64,000 nucleotides of DNA from Staphylococcus muscae (GCF_003019275.1 NZ_CP027848.1:186001-250000), one strand, 5' to 3'; counted from the first letter of the stretch, positions 28,322 through 37,070 are shown. The notes: generated from the sequence alone by a model not told the origin. Numbers and translations: made by a program.

Positions 28322-30901
28322 TTAACTATTACGACGCAGCCACCATCGATAGATGAATGCACTGATTAAACCAAAGATAGTCATGCCAGTGTAGAGTCGC
28401 CAATAAGGTAATTCATAACTGAGTGTTAAGTGATGATCACCTTCATGAACTGGAATTACAGTTTGTAGTCCATTACCTTGTTTGACAGATCTTGCTTCAC
28501 CATTTACTTCCGCTTTCAATCCGTCACGATAAGGGATAGGGAGCACAAGATATGAATCTTTCGTTGGACGCATTTTAACATCCATATGTCGAGCTGTTTT
28601 TGTTACATGCACGGGTGTCACATCGTGTTGTGCTTTTTTCAATGTCTCATAACTTTCACCATAGATACCTTTAAGTTTCACACGATAGGTTCCTTTTTTT
28701 AGTTTCAGTTGCATTGGCTCATTTGCTGGAACTCGTACGGTGATAGGTGACACGAAGCGTTTATACTTGTAGTCAAGTCTTGTTCGTCGTTGATGAAAAT
28801 CATCTACTTTTAAATAATGTGCTTGGTCTGGATGTAACAATTCAACATCCATTTCTAAATAATAGTCTTTATATTGTTTTTGTATAGAAGACGGCATAGA
28901 TATATCAAGACCGCCTAACTGTTTGTTAACTGTTAGTTGATCACCTTGTTTCACCGCATCTCGTGGCGTAATCTTTGCAGACTTCACAAGATTTGGATTT
29001 GCTTGAAAAGGTGTGTTACCTTTCACACCATCCAGTACGACACCCTGTAACATTGCGTGTTCACGATCTAAAGGTGATTTTAAATCTGATGCATTATAAA
29101 CTTTTGATGTCAGATGTGGTGCAGGATAATCAATTGTATTATGACTATGTGTCCAAGTTGTATTTCCGTGATGAATTTGATTTTCTTTGCGCATACCATA
29201 AGCGATTGATGGGTCATTGCCTTTTTTGATACGATCTGTAACACCCCATAAGGCATATAGATTTGCACGGTTTCCGAGCAAACGGTACGTACTGTTACTG
29301 TCATATTCCATATTAATCTGCATTTGTTTGTCGTAGTACTCTAATATTTCTCCATCAAAAATACTGGAGTAGAGAGCAACACCATTAAAGCCATAAATCA
29401 TATTGGAATTCACTGCGTAGTTGCTCATATAATCAATGCGTTCAAGTGGTGATTGTCTATTTGTTATAGCGTTAATCGTCTGTTGAAGTTCTTGACTATG
29501 GTACTTTGCGGAATGTAAGCGATCAGTACCTGCTTGATGTGCAATGATATTATTCGAATGATAATTCAGCAATAATACAAACTGTTGGATGATAAATAAT
29601 CCTACTATTATATATGTCAATCTTTGTGTGATTGGTTTTTGATGATATACGAAATATGCAAGAATGACTAAAATCAAACTACTCGCAATCATCCACCACA
29701 TTCGTCCTTCAGATAGTATTACAGTCGCAATGGCTAATGGAATAAGTGGGAACAATGAAATCAAATAATCACGCCATGATAATTCAGTAATATGCTTCAA
29801 CCAGATGGAAATCAAGATACTCGTTGATAGGACAAGTAAATAGCCCCAACGTCTCTGTGGATATGAAAACCCATTAAAAAGACTATCGAAATACGGTGTT
29901 AAGGCACCAATTAACAAAATCCAAGTCAAAATTGAAAACATACGATAGTAATAGTAACGGTATAATCTGAACGAAAACAATGCAACGAGTGCGATGAACG
30001 TAATCGTAAAGTAAAATCCATTAGAAAAAATATGATATTTCTGTGTAAAATCAATCAAAGGCGAGATATCAAAATCATTGAGTTGACGGTCATTATTCAG
30101 AAATGAACGAACGCCTGTCAGGAAGCCAAAAGATGCAATACAAAAACTGATCAAAACAGCCGGAATGAGTAACCATAGTTTTTTCCAACGTGTCATAATA
30201 TCGTCTGGATGTGGGAAAATCATCCGATAAATGAAATAGGCACCCAAAGCCAGTGCTTCATAATAACTAAAATAAAAGTTAGAGAACAATGTGAGTGCGA
30301 TTGCAACTATAAATAATCCAATCTTCCTTGTTTTGAAGAAACGTTCCATTCCCCAAATTGATAGCGGGAGATAGAGCATGATATCTCCAAAAAATGACCA
30401 TGTAAAATTAAAATAATATAGAATCGTTGATGTACTGTATAACATAGCGCCTAAAAAGCGATAGGGGTTACGAATATTAAACATTTTGAACATCCCATAA
30501 GTGATTAGGAATGTTAGAACACATTTAAAATATGCAACGATAATTTGATTTGCAGGCCAAAAATCAATGTGAGATGGATCAATAGAGGTAAATAGTTGGA
30601 AAAATTTAATGCATAAAAAATTAATGTACATAATGGGAGAAGTCGTGTAGTAATAAGATAAATCTGTGAAGTAATCTCCGCCTAATCCTAAACCAATGTC
30701 ATAAAAAGATGAGAAACTAGACATCCGTTCATAGAGAAACAATTGGAATGGCATCATTTGTTTAAAGCCATCACCTTCACCACTATGTATGGCACCGTGT
30801 AATATAAAGCGACCGACGACAGGTGCATACACAATGGCAGCGACGCAACAAGCAATCAGTATAATCTTCACCCAATGAGGGATACGAGTTTTAATCTTCA
30901 A
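28322..30901 (-). CDS. yfhO: YfhO-family membrane glycosyltransferase (lipoteichoic acid glycosylation)
   Basis: 859-residue polytopic protein of the YfhO family (GT-C-like). About a dozen membrane helices fill roughly residues 12-460, then a large extracytoplasmic domain (about 480-830) and a last helix near 833-852 before RRNS. In S. aureus and B. subtilis YfhO transfers GlcNAc from a lipid-linked donor (made by CsbB, moved by GtcA) to lipoteichoic acid outside the cell. Start is TTG 30901, since a stop lies three codons upstream; the ribosome binding site is weak. Located 31 bases after a GtrA-family gene on the same strand, which supports the same pathway. No csbB in the window. Confidence 0.85.
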   Translation of the reverse strand: MKIKTRIPHWVKIILIACCVAAIVYAPVVGRFILHGAIHSGEGDGFKQMMPFQLFLYERMSSFSSFYDIGLGLGGDYFTDLSYYYTTSPIMYINFLCIKFFQLFTSIDPSHIDFWPANQIIVAYFKCVLTFLITYGMFKMFNIRNPYRFLGAMLYSTSTILYYFNFTWSFFGDIMLYLPLSIWGMERFFKTRKIGLFIVAIALTLFSNFYFSYYEALALGAYFIYRMIFPHPDDIMTRWKKLWLLIPAVLISFCIASFGFLTGVRSFLNNDRQLNDFDISPLIDFTQKYHIFSNGFYFTITFIALVALFSFRLYRYYYYRMFSILTWILLIGALTPYFDSLFNGFSYPQRRWGYLLVLSTSILISIWLKHITELSWRDYLISLFPLIPLAIATVILSEGRMWWMIASSLILVILAYFVYHQKPITQRLTYIIVGLFIIQQFVLLLNYHSNNIIAHQAGTDRLHSAKYHSQELQQTINAITNRQSPLERIDYMSNYAVNSNMIYGFNGVALYSSIFDGEILEYYDKQMQINMEYDSNSTYRLLGNRANLYALWGVTDRIKKGNDPSIAYGMRKENQIHHGNTTWTHSHNTIDYPAPHLTSKVYNASDLKSPLDREHAMLQGVVLDGVKGNTPFQANPNLVKSAKITPRDAVKQGDQLTVNKQLGGLDISMPSSIQKQYKDYYLEMDVELLHPDQAHYLKVDDFHQRRTRLDYKYKRFVSPITVRVPANEPMQLKLKKGTYRVKLKGIYGESYETLKKAQHDVTPVHVTKTARHMDVKMRPTKDSYLVLPIPYRDGLKAEVNGEARSVKQGNGLQTVIPVHEGDHHLTLSYELPYWRLYTGMTIFGLISAFIYRWWLRRNS

Positions 30902-30932
30902 ATTTGTTCACTCTTTCTTCATTCTTTAAAAA

Positions 30933-31316
30933 TTAAATGCGTTTTGTCAAAATAAACTTTGACAATACATAAGTAATTGGAATTGTCACAATGAGGCCGG
31001 CAAATGGTGCGATGGACTCATTGAAATTTAAAAAATCTACAAATACAAAAATAAGTAGTGTTTGAATAACCATATTGACAACTTGTGTTAAAGGGAATGC
31101 CAAAAACTTTTTCAGTGTTGGTTTCACTTTGTAGACGTAATAACAATTTAAATAGTATGAAATGACAAATGCTACAACAAATCCAACAAGATGACTGATT
31201 AAATATTGAATATGAAAGATATGTAATAAAAGTAAATAGACAATGTAATAGTTGACAGTATTTAAACCACCTACAATAATAAAACGAATGATTTCAAAAA
31301 GACGTTCAGAAGTCAT
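30933..31316 (-). CDS. GtrA/GtcA-family membrane protein (lipid-linked sugar flippase component)
   Basis: 127 residues from ATG 31316, preceded by TAGGA nine bases upstream; a longer version from 31397 lacks a binding site. Four membrane helices (about 8-28, 33-53, 72-92, 97-117) and the family start FIIVGGLNTVNYYIVY. GtrA proteins move undecaprenyl-phosphate-linked sugars across the membrane. With YfhO just downstream it forms two of the three parts of the CsbB-GtcA-YfhO system; in S. aureus gtcA is, to my knowledge, at another locus. Confidence 0.83.
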   Translation of the reverse strand: MTSERLFEIIRFIIVGGLNTVNYYIVYLLLLHIFHIQYLISHLVGFVVAFVISYYLNCYYVYKVKPTLKKFLAFPLTQVVNMVIQTLLIFVFVDFLNFNESIAPFAGLIVTIPITYVLSKFILTKRI

Positions 31317-31660
31317 ATTAAAAAATCCTACTTTCATGAATAATAGTAGATATATCAATACATTAAAGAATGAAAACCTACTGATAAAATATAACATAAA
31401 CCATATTGAAAGGGATATTATTTATATGCCATATATGTTTAAAAAGTGTTGCAACTCGTTTGTTATCTCAATATCTGACATCTTGTTGTGTTGGTATTTT
31501 TTTCAACTGTAAAAGGATATGATGAAATAGATTGATTTAGAACAATAATATTTTATATCTAAACAAAATATCATTAAAAACTTAGTTGTTAATGTAATAT
31601 TTCTAAGAAGTTGTAAAACAGAACCTTTTCGTATGATAAGACATATATATACAATAATAT

Positions 31661-31674
31661 TGTAAACGTTTACA
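31661..31674 (+). promoter_or_regulatory. Perfect palindromic cre-like site (CcpA)
   Basis: TGTAAACGTTTACA matches the catabolite-responsive element pattern TGWAANCGNTNWCA at every fixed position. Its right half coincides with the -35 TTTACA, so binding would block transcription of the ABC operon. Confidence 0.7.
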
Positions 31675-31699
31675 TTTTGAGTTAACTCATTGCTATAAG
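31669..31699 (+). promoter_or_regulatory. Promoter of the ABC transporter operon
   Basis: TTTACA (31669-31674), 19-base spacer, TATAAG (31694-31699) preceded by TGC (extended -10). Ends 20 bases before the first ATG. Confidence 0.55.
31679..31688 (+). promoter_or_regulatory. Ten-base palindrome in the promoter spacer (possible operator)
   Basis: GAGTTAACTC is a perfect palindrome between the -35 and -10 of the ABC operon. The binding protein is unknown; no regulator gene is adjacent. Confidence 0.4.
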
Positions 31700-31718
31700 A
31701 CAAATTGATTGGTGATGC

Positions 31719-32402
31719 ATGATGATTAAGTTAAGTAATGTGATCAAGACATATACTCAAGGACAGGTACAAACAGAAGTTTTAAAAGGTATCCAATTGG
31801 AAATTGCAAAAGGGGACTTTGTGGCGATTGTCGGAACGTCTGGTTGTGGAAAATCAACACTAATCAATATTATTGGTTTGTTAGACAGTGAATTTGAAGG
31901 TGAGCACATACTAAAGGGTGAAGATGTCACTAGTATGAGTGAACAACAAAGGGCGATGTACCCAAATGAATATATTGGCTTTATATTTCAAAACTTTAAT
32001 TTAATTGATGAATATACGGTGAAAGAGAATATATTAGTTCCTTTTCTTTATTCGACACATACCTATGATATGCAATATATTCAGGAACTCATTAAGAATT
32101 TAGGATTAGAAGATAAGCTAAATGACTATCCTAATCAATTATCAGGTGGTCAAAAACAACGTGTAGCAATGATAAGAGCAATGGCACACAAACCATTATT
32201 TTTAATTGCTGATGAACCAACGGGCGCTTTAGATGAGGCAAATAGAGATGAAATTTTAAGAATATTCAAACGAATAAATGATCAGGGCACAACAGTAATT
32301 GTTGTCACGCATGATGATGTTGTTGCAAGTTATTGTGACAGAATTTACGTTACGCGTAATGGTAAAGTAACTTTGAAAGAAGTGACGACCGATGAGAATT
32401 AA
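31719..32402 (+). CDS. MacB/LolD-type ABC transporter ATP-binding protein
   Basis: 227-residue ATPase of the type-VII (MacB-like) exporter class. Walker A GTSGCGKST (about 39-47), Q-loop FQNFN, signature LSGGQKQR, Walker B LFLIADEPTGALD, and switch His in VVTHDD. Two ATGs stand in tandem at 31719 and 31722; GGTGAT upstream fits the second slightly better. It overlaps the permease start by 11 bases. Such systems export peptides or move signals across the membrane (antimicrobial peptide resistance, bacteriocin export); the substrate cannot be told from sequence. No bacteriocin-like peptide gene was seen beside it. Confidence 0.88.
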   Translation: MMIKLSNVIKTYTQGQVQTEVLKGIQLEIAKGDFVAIVGTSGCGKSTLINIIGLLDSEFEGEHILKGEDVTSMSEQQRAMYPNEYIGFIFQNFNLIDEYTVKENILVPFLYSTHTYDMQYIQELIKNLGLEDKLNDYPNQLSGGQKQRVAMIRAMAHKPLFLIADEPTGALDEANRDEILRIFKRINDQGTTVIVVTHDDVVASYCDRIYVTRNGKVTLKEVTTDEN

Positions 32403-33546
32403 AAAAATTTTTGCTGATACATTTAAGTTATTATTGCGCAATAAGAGACAAAGTATCTTGACTTCATTAGCAATCGCTATTGCAACATTTGTTGTACTTA
32501 TCGTATTGTCCAGTTCTTATTACACAACAGAATCATTGAGAGATGATTTGAATGTTGATAAAGCGATGATGACATTGACGTTCACACCAGTAAATATACT
32601 CGATCATTCTGGATTTACAAAAACTGATAAAGCATTAATAGAACGGAAAATTGGAAAGCCAGTTCGTTTGTCTTCGAGTTCATATGGTCTATATACACCC
32701 GTTTCTTATAAAAATACGATACATCATTTAAGTTTTCGCAGTATAGAAGATTTAAAAGACAATAGTGTCAACCTTCCAACGATTTTAAATGGTAAGGATT
32801 TGAAAAATTTATCCAATGGTATTGCGATAAGTGATAAGGCATTAATACAACTCACACATCAAAATCAGATTGAACATTTTCTCGGGACACATTTAACGAT
32901 TTCAGGAAAAAAGTATCAAATTCAAGTAATTTATTTCGGATCAGAAGTTAATAAAATGTTACCGTCACTGATTGTATCAAAGCAACTGAAAAACAACTTA
33001 ATGAATGGGAAAGCATATTATGATGAAATCATTATGCCAACCAATCGTTTAAGTGATGTCAATACAGCATTGACAGTATTAGATGAAAAAGGTACGCATC
33101 GTAAAACAGGTATGTACACTTATGATGACAAACATCGTTTATATGAAGAAACAGAAGATCAAGCGACAACCGTGATTAATTTTATTGCTATCCTTTCAAG
33201 TATTTCAATATTTGTCGCAGGGTTTGGTGTGATGAATGCGATGCTTTCTTCGGTAAATGAGCGAACAAAAGAGATTGCGATTAGGAGAGCGTTAGGTGCT
33301 AAAAAGTCAGATATTCATCTTGCTTATATGATGGAAGGGACTATATTATCAACAATTGGTGGTTTCGCTGGAAGTATGATGGCTTTGATATTCGTCTTTA
33401 TTATGAATACTACGGGATTGCAGTCAAAGTTATCAGTAAGCCAGGTGTTGATCACAATAGGTGCAACGGTTCTATTTGGTGTATTGTTTAGTGTAATTCC
33501 AGCTATGGTGGCAGCTAACAAAAATGTAGTGGATGGTTTACGATGA
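32392..33546 (+). CDS. MacB-type ABC transporter permease (MacB-PCD and FtsX domains)
   Basis: 384 residues with one N-terminal helix (about 20-42), an extracytoplasmic MacB-PCD-like domain (about 43-260), and three C-terminal FtsX helices (about 258-282, 305-340, 349-375). The motif NERTKEIAIRRALGAKKSDI just before the second helix is the class hallmark. Overlaps the ATPase gene and ends within the start of the small membrane gene. The four-helix architecture indicates a mechanotransmission exporter. Confidence 0.87.
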   Translation: MRIKKIFADTFKLLLRNKRQSILTSLAIAIATFVVLIVLSSSYYTTESLRDDLNVDKAMMTLTFTPVNILDHSGFTKTDKALIERKIGKPVRLSSSSYGLYTPVSYKNTIHHLSFRSIEDLKDNSVNLPTILNGKDLKNLSNGIAISDKALIQLTHQNQIEHFLGTHLTISGKKYQIQVIYFGSEVNKMLPSLIVSKQLKNNLMNGKAYYDEIIMPTNRLSDVNTALTVLDEKGTHRKTGMYTYDDKHRLYEETEDQATTVINFIAILSSISIFVAGFGVMNAMLSSVNERTKEIAIRRALGAKKSDIHLAYMMEGTILSTIGGFAGSMMALIFVFIMNTTGLQSKLSVSQVLITIGATVLFGVLFSVIPAMVAANKNVVDGLR

Positions 33547-33988
33547 TTAAAAATATAGTTAGTGGTGGGACTATGAAACTTTCAAAATTTGAATATATGT
33601 TACTTTTATTGATTACAACTGAGTTTATCTTATGCTTTTTATTCATTAATCATTTAACGATATTTCAATATATGATTTTTGTTCAAATCATTCCATCAAT
33701 TTTATCTGCATTTTTTATAGGTAGGATTGCAGCAAGGAGCCGATTTAAATGGTTAGTTATTCTTACGAGTTCTATTGTTTTTGTTATTGTTATTATCTCA
33801 ATATTAAATGTGACACCAATATCAACGATTGAAAACAATACGGTTCAGTCTAAAACATCAGTTATTTTATTTAACAGAAACATGAAGATTGGCACATATT
33901 TTGGTTTGTTTTTCAAGAATTTTTGTTGAGTACTTTTGTTTTAATGATTATTACACTTTTTAATCGAATTAAAAGTGGTAAATTTTAA
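33543..33988 (+). pseudogene. Small membrane protein of the ABC operon, frameshifted near the end
   Basis: The open frame runs to a stop at 33927-33929 (128 codons; a second start is ATG 33573 after GGTGG). It has three membrane helices and then breaks off as FFKNFC. From the T run at 33909-33913 the neighbouring frame continues to a stop at 33986-33988, reading FQEFLLSTFVLMIITLFNRIKSGKF, a hydrophobic helix followed by a basic tail. One missing T would explain this; the intact protein would be a four-helix protein of about 148 residues. Possible causes are a real mutation, phase variation or a sequencing error. No known family recognised. Confidence 0.6.
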
Positions 33989-34094
33989 TGCGTAATTACA
34001 ATATAGTTTGAAAGTAAACATTAAATGATTTTTGGGAATTGTGGCATATAATCGTTATCGATTGTATGCTATTTTTTGTTTTAATTGGCAAAAC

Positions 34095-34108
34095 TTGATA
34101 CTAAACAA
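34095..34108 (+). promoter_or_regulatory. FNR/FLP-box-like sequence upstream of the P-type ATPase
   Basis: TTGATACTAAACAA resembles the FNR-type box TTGAT-N4-ATCAA with one mismatch in the right half. A Crp/Fnr regulator is encoded two genes downstream. Candidate only. Confidence 0.3.
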
Positions 34109-34159
34109 TTATTTTAATGACGGAATTGATTATTCTTGAGATAACAAGGAGGTCATCAT

Positions 34160-36010
34160 ATGCAAAAGGCTATTTTGAAATACAAACATCATTTACTACT
34201 CATCGTGACGATATTACTTGCTTTAGCAATTATTGTTCATTTGGTCTCAGGATATGGGGCTATCGTTGAGATACTATTGGTTATTGCATCAATACTCGGT
34301 GGTGCACCGATTTTCGTACAAGCTTTTCAGGCATTGAAAGTACGGGTTGTCAGCATTGATTTACTCGTTTCTATTGCGATTGTTGGCGCACTATTTATTA
34401 AAAACTTTGAAGAATCGGCAGTCGTAGCATTTCTATTTTTACTCGGGTCATATTTAGAACAACGAACGTTAAATAAAACACGTTCTGCCATTCAAAATCT
34501 AGTGGAGCTATCACCTGAAACCGCACTACGACAAGAGTTGAATGGGGAGTTTGTCGAGACGGATATTGATGAGATTGATGTATCAGATACGTTGCTTGTC
34601 AAAACAGGGGCAAGTGTTCCCGTAGATGGTGTTGTCATATACGGAAGCGGCACAATTAATGAAGCCAGTATCACAGGAGAATCAGTACCTGTCACGAAAG
34701 AGATTGGAGCAAAAGTTTTTGCAGGTACGATATTAGAAGACGGTATGTTGCATGTGGAAGCAGAACGTATAGGAGAAGAAACAACATTTGGAAAAATCAT
34801 TGAGTTAGTTGAAGAAGCACAAGACTCAAAGTCAGAAGCGGAACGTTTTATTGATCGGTTTGCGAAGTACTATACACCATTTATTTTACTGTTAGCGATT
34901 GCTATTTGGATGATTACAAGAAATATAGAGTTAGCTGTTACAATTCTCGTACTGGGTTGTCCCGGCGCACTCGTTATCGGTGTTCCTGTATCAAATGTTG
35001 CTGGACTCGGAAATGGCGCTAAAAATGGCGTGCTATTAAAGGGCAGTGAAGTGATTCATCGCTTGAGTCATATCGATACGATTTTATTCGACAAAACAGG
35101 TACTTTGACTTATGGAACGCCACGTGTGAACGAAGAAATCTTTTATACGAAACACCGTGAAAAAGCTATTTCTTATCTTGTGAGTATGGAAAAATCTTCC
35201 AATCATCCGCTTGCTAAGGCCATATTAGATCAATATAATACAGCTAAAAAACATGACATCGATGATTTAACTGTTGTGAAAGGTGAAGGCATGACGGCAA
35301 CTGTCGATGGGCAACATGTCATCATAGGGAATTGCCAAATATTAGAACGATACAACATAGCGGTACCGGAAACAATCAAATTAGATATTGCACGACTTGA
35401 GAATGAAGGACATACAATTGTTATCACAGTGATTGATGAACAGATCGCATTAATCAATGGCATACAAGACCAAGTTCGTGAAGGTCTTGAAAAAGATTTG
35501 GAACGATTAAATAAACTAGGTGTAAAAAAACGGATTGTTCTGTCAGGGGATAATCAAGGTACTGTTGATCGTGTAGTAAAAAAATTGAATTTGACAGAAG
35601 GATACGGCAATATGCTGCCAGATGAAAAATCAGCGGTTGTACGCCAATTGCAAGATAATGGTGAAACAGTGGCATTCATTGGTGATGGGATAAATGATAG
35701 TCCATCCCTAGCACTTGCAGATATTGGCATGGCAATGGGATCAGGTACAGACGTTGCCATTGAGACATCGAATGTGGTTTTAATGAATGAAGACTTCCAT
35801 CATTTACCGCATGCGATTGGATTAGCAAAATCAATTAGAAGAAATATGATACAGAATATTGTCATTGCGTTAGCTGTTGTACTCGTACTTCTTTTAAGTA
35901 TTATCTTCAGTGATTGGATGAATATGGCAATTGGCATGTTTGTACACGAAGCAAGTATATTAGTCGTCATATTAAATGGTATGCGCTTATTAAATTATAA
36001 ACAAAAATGA
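34160..36010 (+). CDS. Heavy-metal-type P1B ATPase with CPG motif and no N-terminal metal-binding domain
   Basis: 616-residue P-type ATPase. Membrane helices lie in the first 100 residues; TGES is at 172-175 (actuator), the membrane motif GCPGALVIGVPVS has CPG at 267-269, the phosphorylated Asp311 is in DKTGTLT, the P1B-typical SSNHP is near 345, GDGINDSP is in the hinge, and two helices finish with HEASILVVILN. Standard P1B exporters have CPC, CPH, SPC or TPC; CPG is atypical, so the metal cannot be assigned. The HMA domain often fused at the N-terminus is instead a separate gene downstream. GGAGG precedes the ATG. Followed by an HMA chaperone and a Crp/Fnr regulator. Confidence 0.85.
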   Translation: MQKAILKYKHHLLLIVTILLALAIIVHLVSGYGAIVEILLVIASILGGAPIFVQAFQALKVRVVSIDLLVSIAIVGALFIKNFEESAVVAFLFLLGSYLEQRTLNKTRSAIQNLVELSPETALRQELNGEFVETDIDEIDVSDTLLVKTGASVPVDGVVIYGSGTINEASITGESVPVTKEIGAKVFAGTILEDGMLHVEAERIGEETTFGKIIELVEEAQDSKSEAERFIDRFAKYYTPFILLLAIAIWMITRNIELAVTILVLGCPGALVIGVPVSNVAGLGNGAKNGVLLKGSEVIHRLSHIDTILFDKTGTLTYGTPRVNEEIFYTKHREKAISYLVSMEKSSNHPLAKAILDQYNTAKKHDIDDLTVVKGEGMTATVDGQHVIIGNCQILERYNIAVPETIKLDIARLENEGHTIVITVIDEQIALINGIQDQVREGLEKDLERLNKLGVKKRIVLSGDNQGTVDRVVKKLNLTEGYGNMLPDEKSAVVRQLQDNGETVAFIGDGINDSPSLALADIGMAMGSGTDVAIETSNVVLMNEDFHHLPHAIGLAKSIRRNMIQNIVIALAVVLVLLLSIIFSDWMNMAIGMFVHEASILVVILNGMRLLNYKQK

Positions 36011-36089
36011 TGAAAACTTAATAGATATCAATTTCTAATGGTTGAACTATTGATACGATAAATATAACAAATATGAGAGGGAGATTATT

Positions 36090-36317
36090 ATGAAAAAAGC
36101 AATTTTAAAATTAGAAACATTAACTTGTCCATCATGTATTCAAAAGATTGAAGCTGCAATGAAACGATTAGAAGGTGTCAATGCAGAAAGTGTGAATGTG
36201 ATGTTTAATGCGAGCAAAGTAAAAGCAGACTTTGACGCAGAAAAGTTGAAGCTGGATCAAATTGTCAATGCGATTGAATCAATGGGATATGAAGTTTTAA
36301 AAGCAACAGAAAAATAA
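36090..36317 (+). CDS. CopZ-like heavy-metal-associated (HMA) chaperone
   Basis: 75-residue ferredoxin-like metal chaperone with the metal-binding pair CPSC at 13-16 (LETLTCPSCIQKIEAA) and a hydrophobic core ending AIESMGYEV. It probably supplies metal to, or regulates, the ATPase encoded 80 bases upstream, which lacks its own HMA domain. AGAGGGAG precedes the ATG. It could also serve as a sensor; the metal is unknown. Confidence 0.85.
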   Translation: MKKAILKLETLTCPSCIQKIEAAMKRLEGVNAESVNVMFNASKVKADFDAEKLKLDQIVNAIESMGYEVLKATEK

Positions 36318-36339
36318 CGATTTGCATAGACACGAGTCA

Positions 36340-36349
36340 TTGATATCAA
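36340..36349 (+). promoter_or_regulatory. Palindrome upstream of the Crp/Fnr gene
   Basis: TTGATATCAA, the two FNR half-sites without the 4-base spacer; a possible autoregulatory site, low certainty. Confidence 0.25.
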
Positions 36350-36416
36350 ATGTTTCAATTTAAAGCTTGAGTGCGGTAGACTGAAGATAGATAAACATGC
36401 TCAGAGGAGGGATTTG

Positions 36417-37070
36417 ATGTCAGAGCATCTATGTGTATCATTGGTCCCATTATTTCATCAACTCGATCATGAAGATTTAAAGAAGATTAATGCGTGTGCA
36501 AAGGTATCGCATTTTGAAAAAGGAGATGTCATTTTCCAGCCGGGTGATGAACAATTATATATCGTTGCCGATGGAAATATGAAAATTTATCAATTATCGA
36601 GTAATGGTAAAGAACAATTATTACGGGTTGTAGAGCCGGGGAGTTATGAAGGAGAAAGTCAATTGTTCGGTGTAGAGAATGATGCTCGCTTTGGTGAAGC
36701 ATTAAACAAAACAACAATTTGTTCAATTAGTAAACAAGATTTTAATGAGATCTTAGTGGATCATCCACAACTTTCTATGAAGTTATTAGAATATAATATG
36801 CAGAAGGTCCTTCAATTAGAGCAACAAACACAATTTCTCTCAATGGAGAAGGTAGAAGAACGTTTAGCATCGTATCTGATTGATCTTATGATAGCTGAGG
36901 AGAGCAACAAAGTGGTGATTCCGATGTCGATGAAAGATCTTGCGACGTTTTTAGGGACAACGCCTGAAACATTATCTCGAAAGTTAAAGTACTTGGAACA
37001 ACTTGGATGTATCGAAAGAAAAGGGCGCAACATTTCAATTGTAGATGTAGAAGCACTTGAAAATATATAA
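36417..37070 (+). CDS. Crp/Fnr-family transcriptional regulator (FLP-like)
   Basis: 217-residue regulator: cyclic-nucleotide-type beta-barrel (about 15-115, FEKGDVIFQPGDEQLYIVADGNMKIY), dimer helix (about 116-145), and C-terminal winged HTH (MKDLATFLGTTPETLSRKLKYLEQLG). Cysteines near 6, 27, 102 and in LGCIERKG could be redox- or metal-sensing, as in FNR-like FLP proteins of lactic acid bacteria. There is no four-Cys N-terminal Fe-S cluster as in true FNR. ATG 36417 follows GAGGAGG by six bases. Probably controls the ATPase/HMA module; a palindrome TTGATATCAA (36340-36349) lies in its own upstream region. Confidence 0.85.
   Translation: MSEHLCVSLVPLFHQLDHEDLKKINACAKVSHFEKGDVIFQPGDEQLYIVADGNMKIYQLSSNGKEQLLRVVEPGSYEGESQLFGVENDARFGEALNKTTICSISKQDFNEILVDHPQLSMKLLEYNMQKVLQLEQQTQFLSMEKVEERLASYLIDLMIAEESNKVVIPMSMKDLATFLGTTPETLSRKLKYLEQLGCIERKGRNISIVDVEALENI

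Larger units (their letters stand above)
31317..31718. other. Divergent gtrA / ABC-transporter intergenic region
   Basis: About 400 bases, very AT-rich. The right end holds the ABC operon promoter with two palindromes (see 31661-31699). An ORF of 86 codons on the plus strand (31252-31512) has no convincing ribosome binding site and was not called. Confidence 0.55.

Noticed and set aside
31252..31512. 86-codon plus-strand frame overlapping gtrA
   Set aside because: No ribosome binding site, opposite a good GtrA gene, and its translation resembles no protein family.
33904..33930. Programmed -1 ribosomal frameshifting in the third ABC gene
   Set aside because: The T run lacks a classic X-XXY-YYZ slippery heptamer and no clear downstream stem-loop was seen; a simple indel or sequencing slip is more economical.
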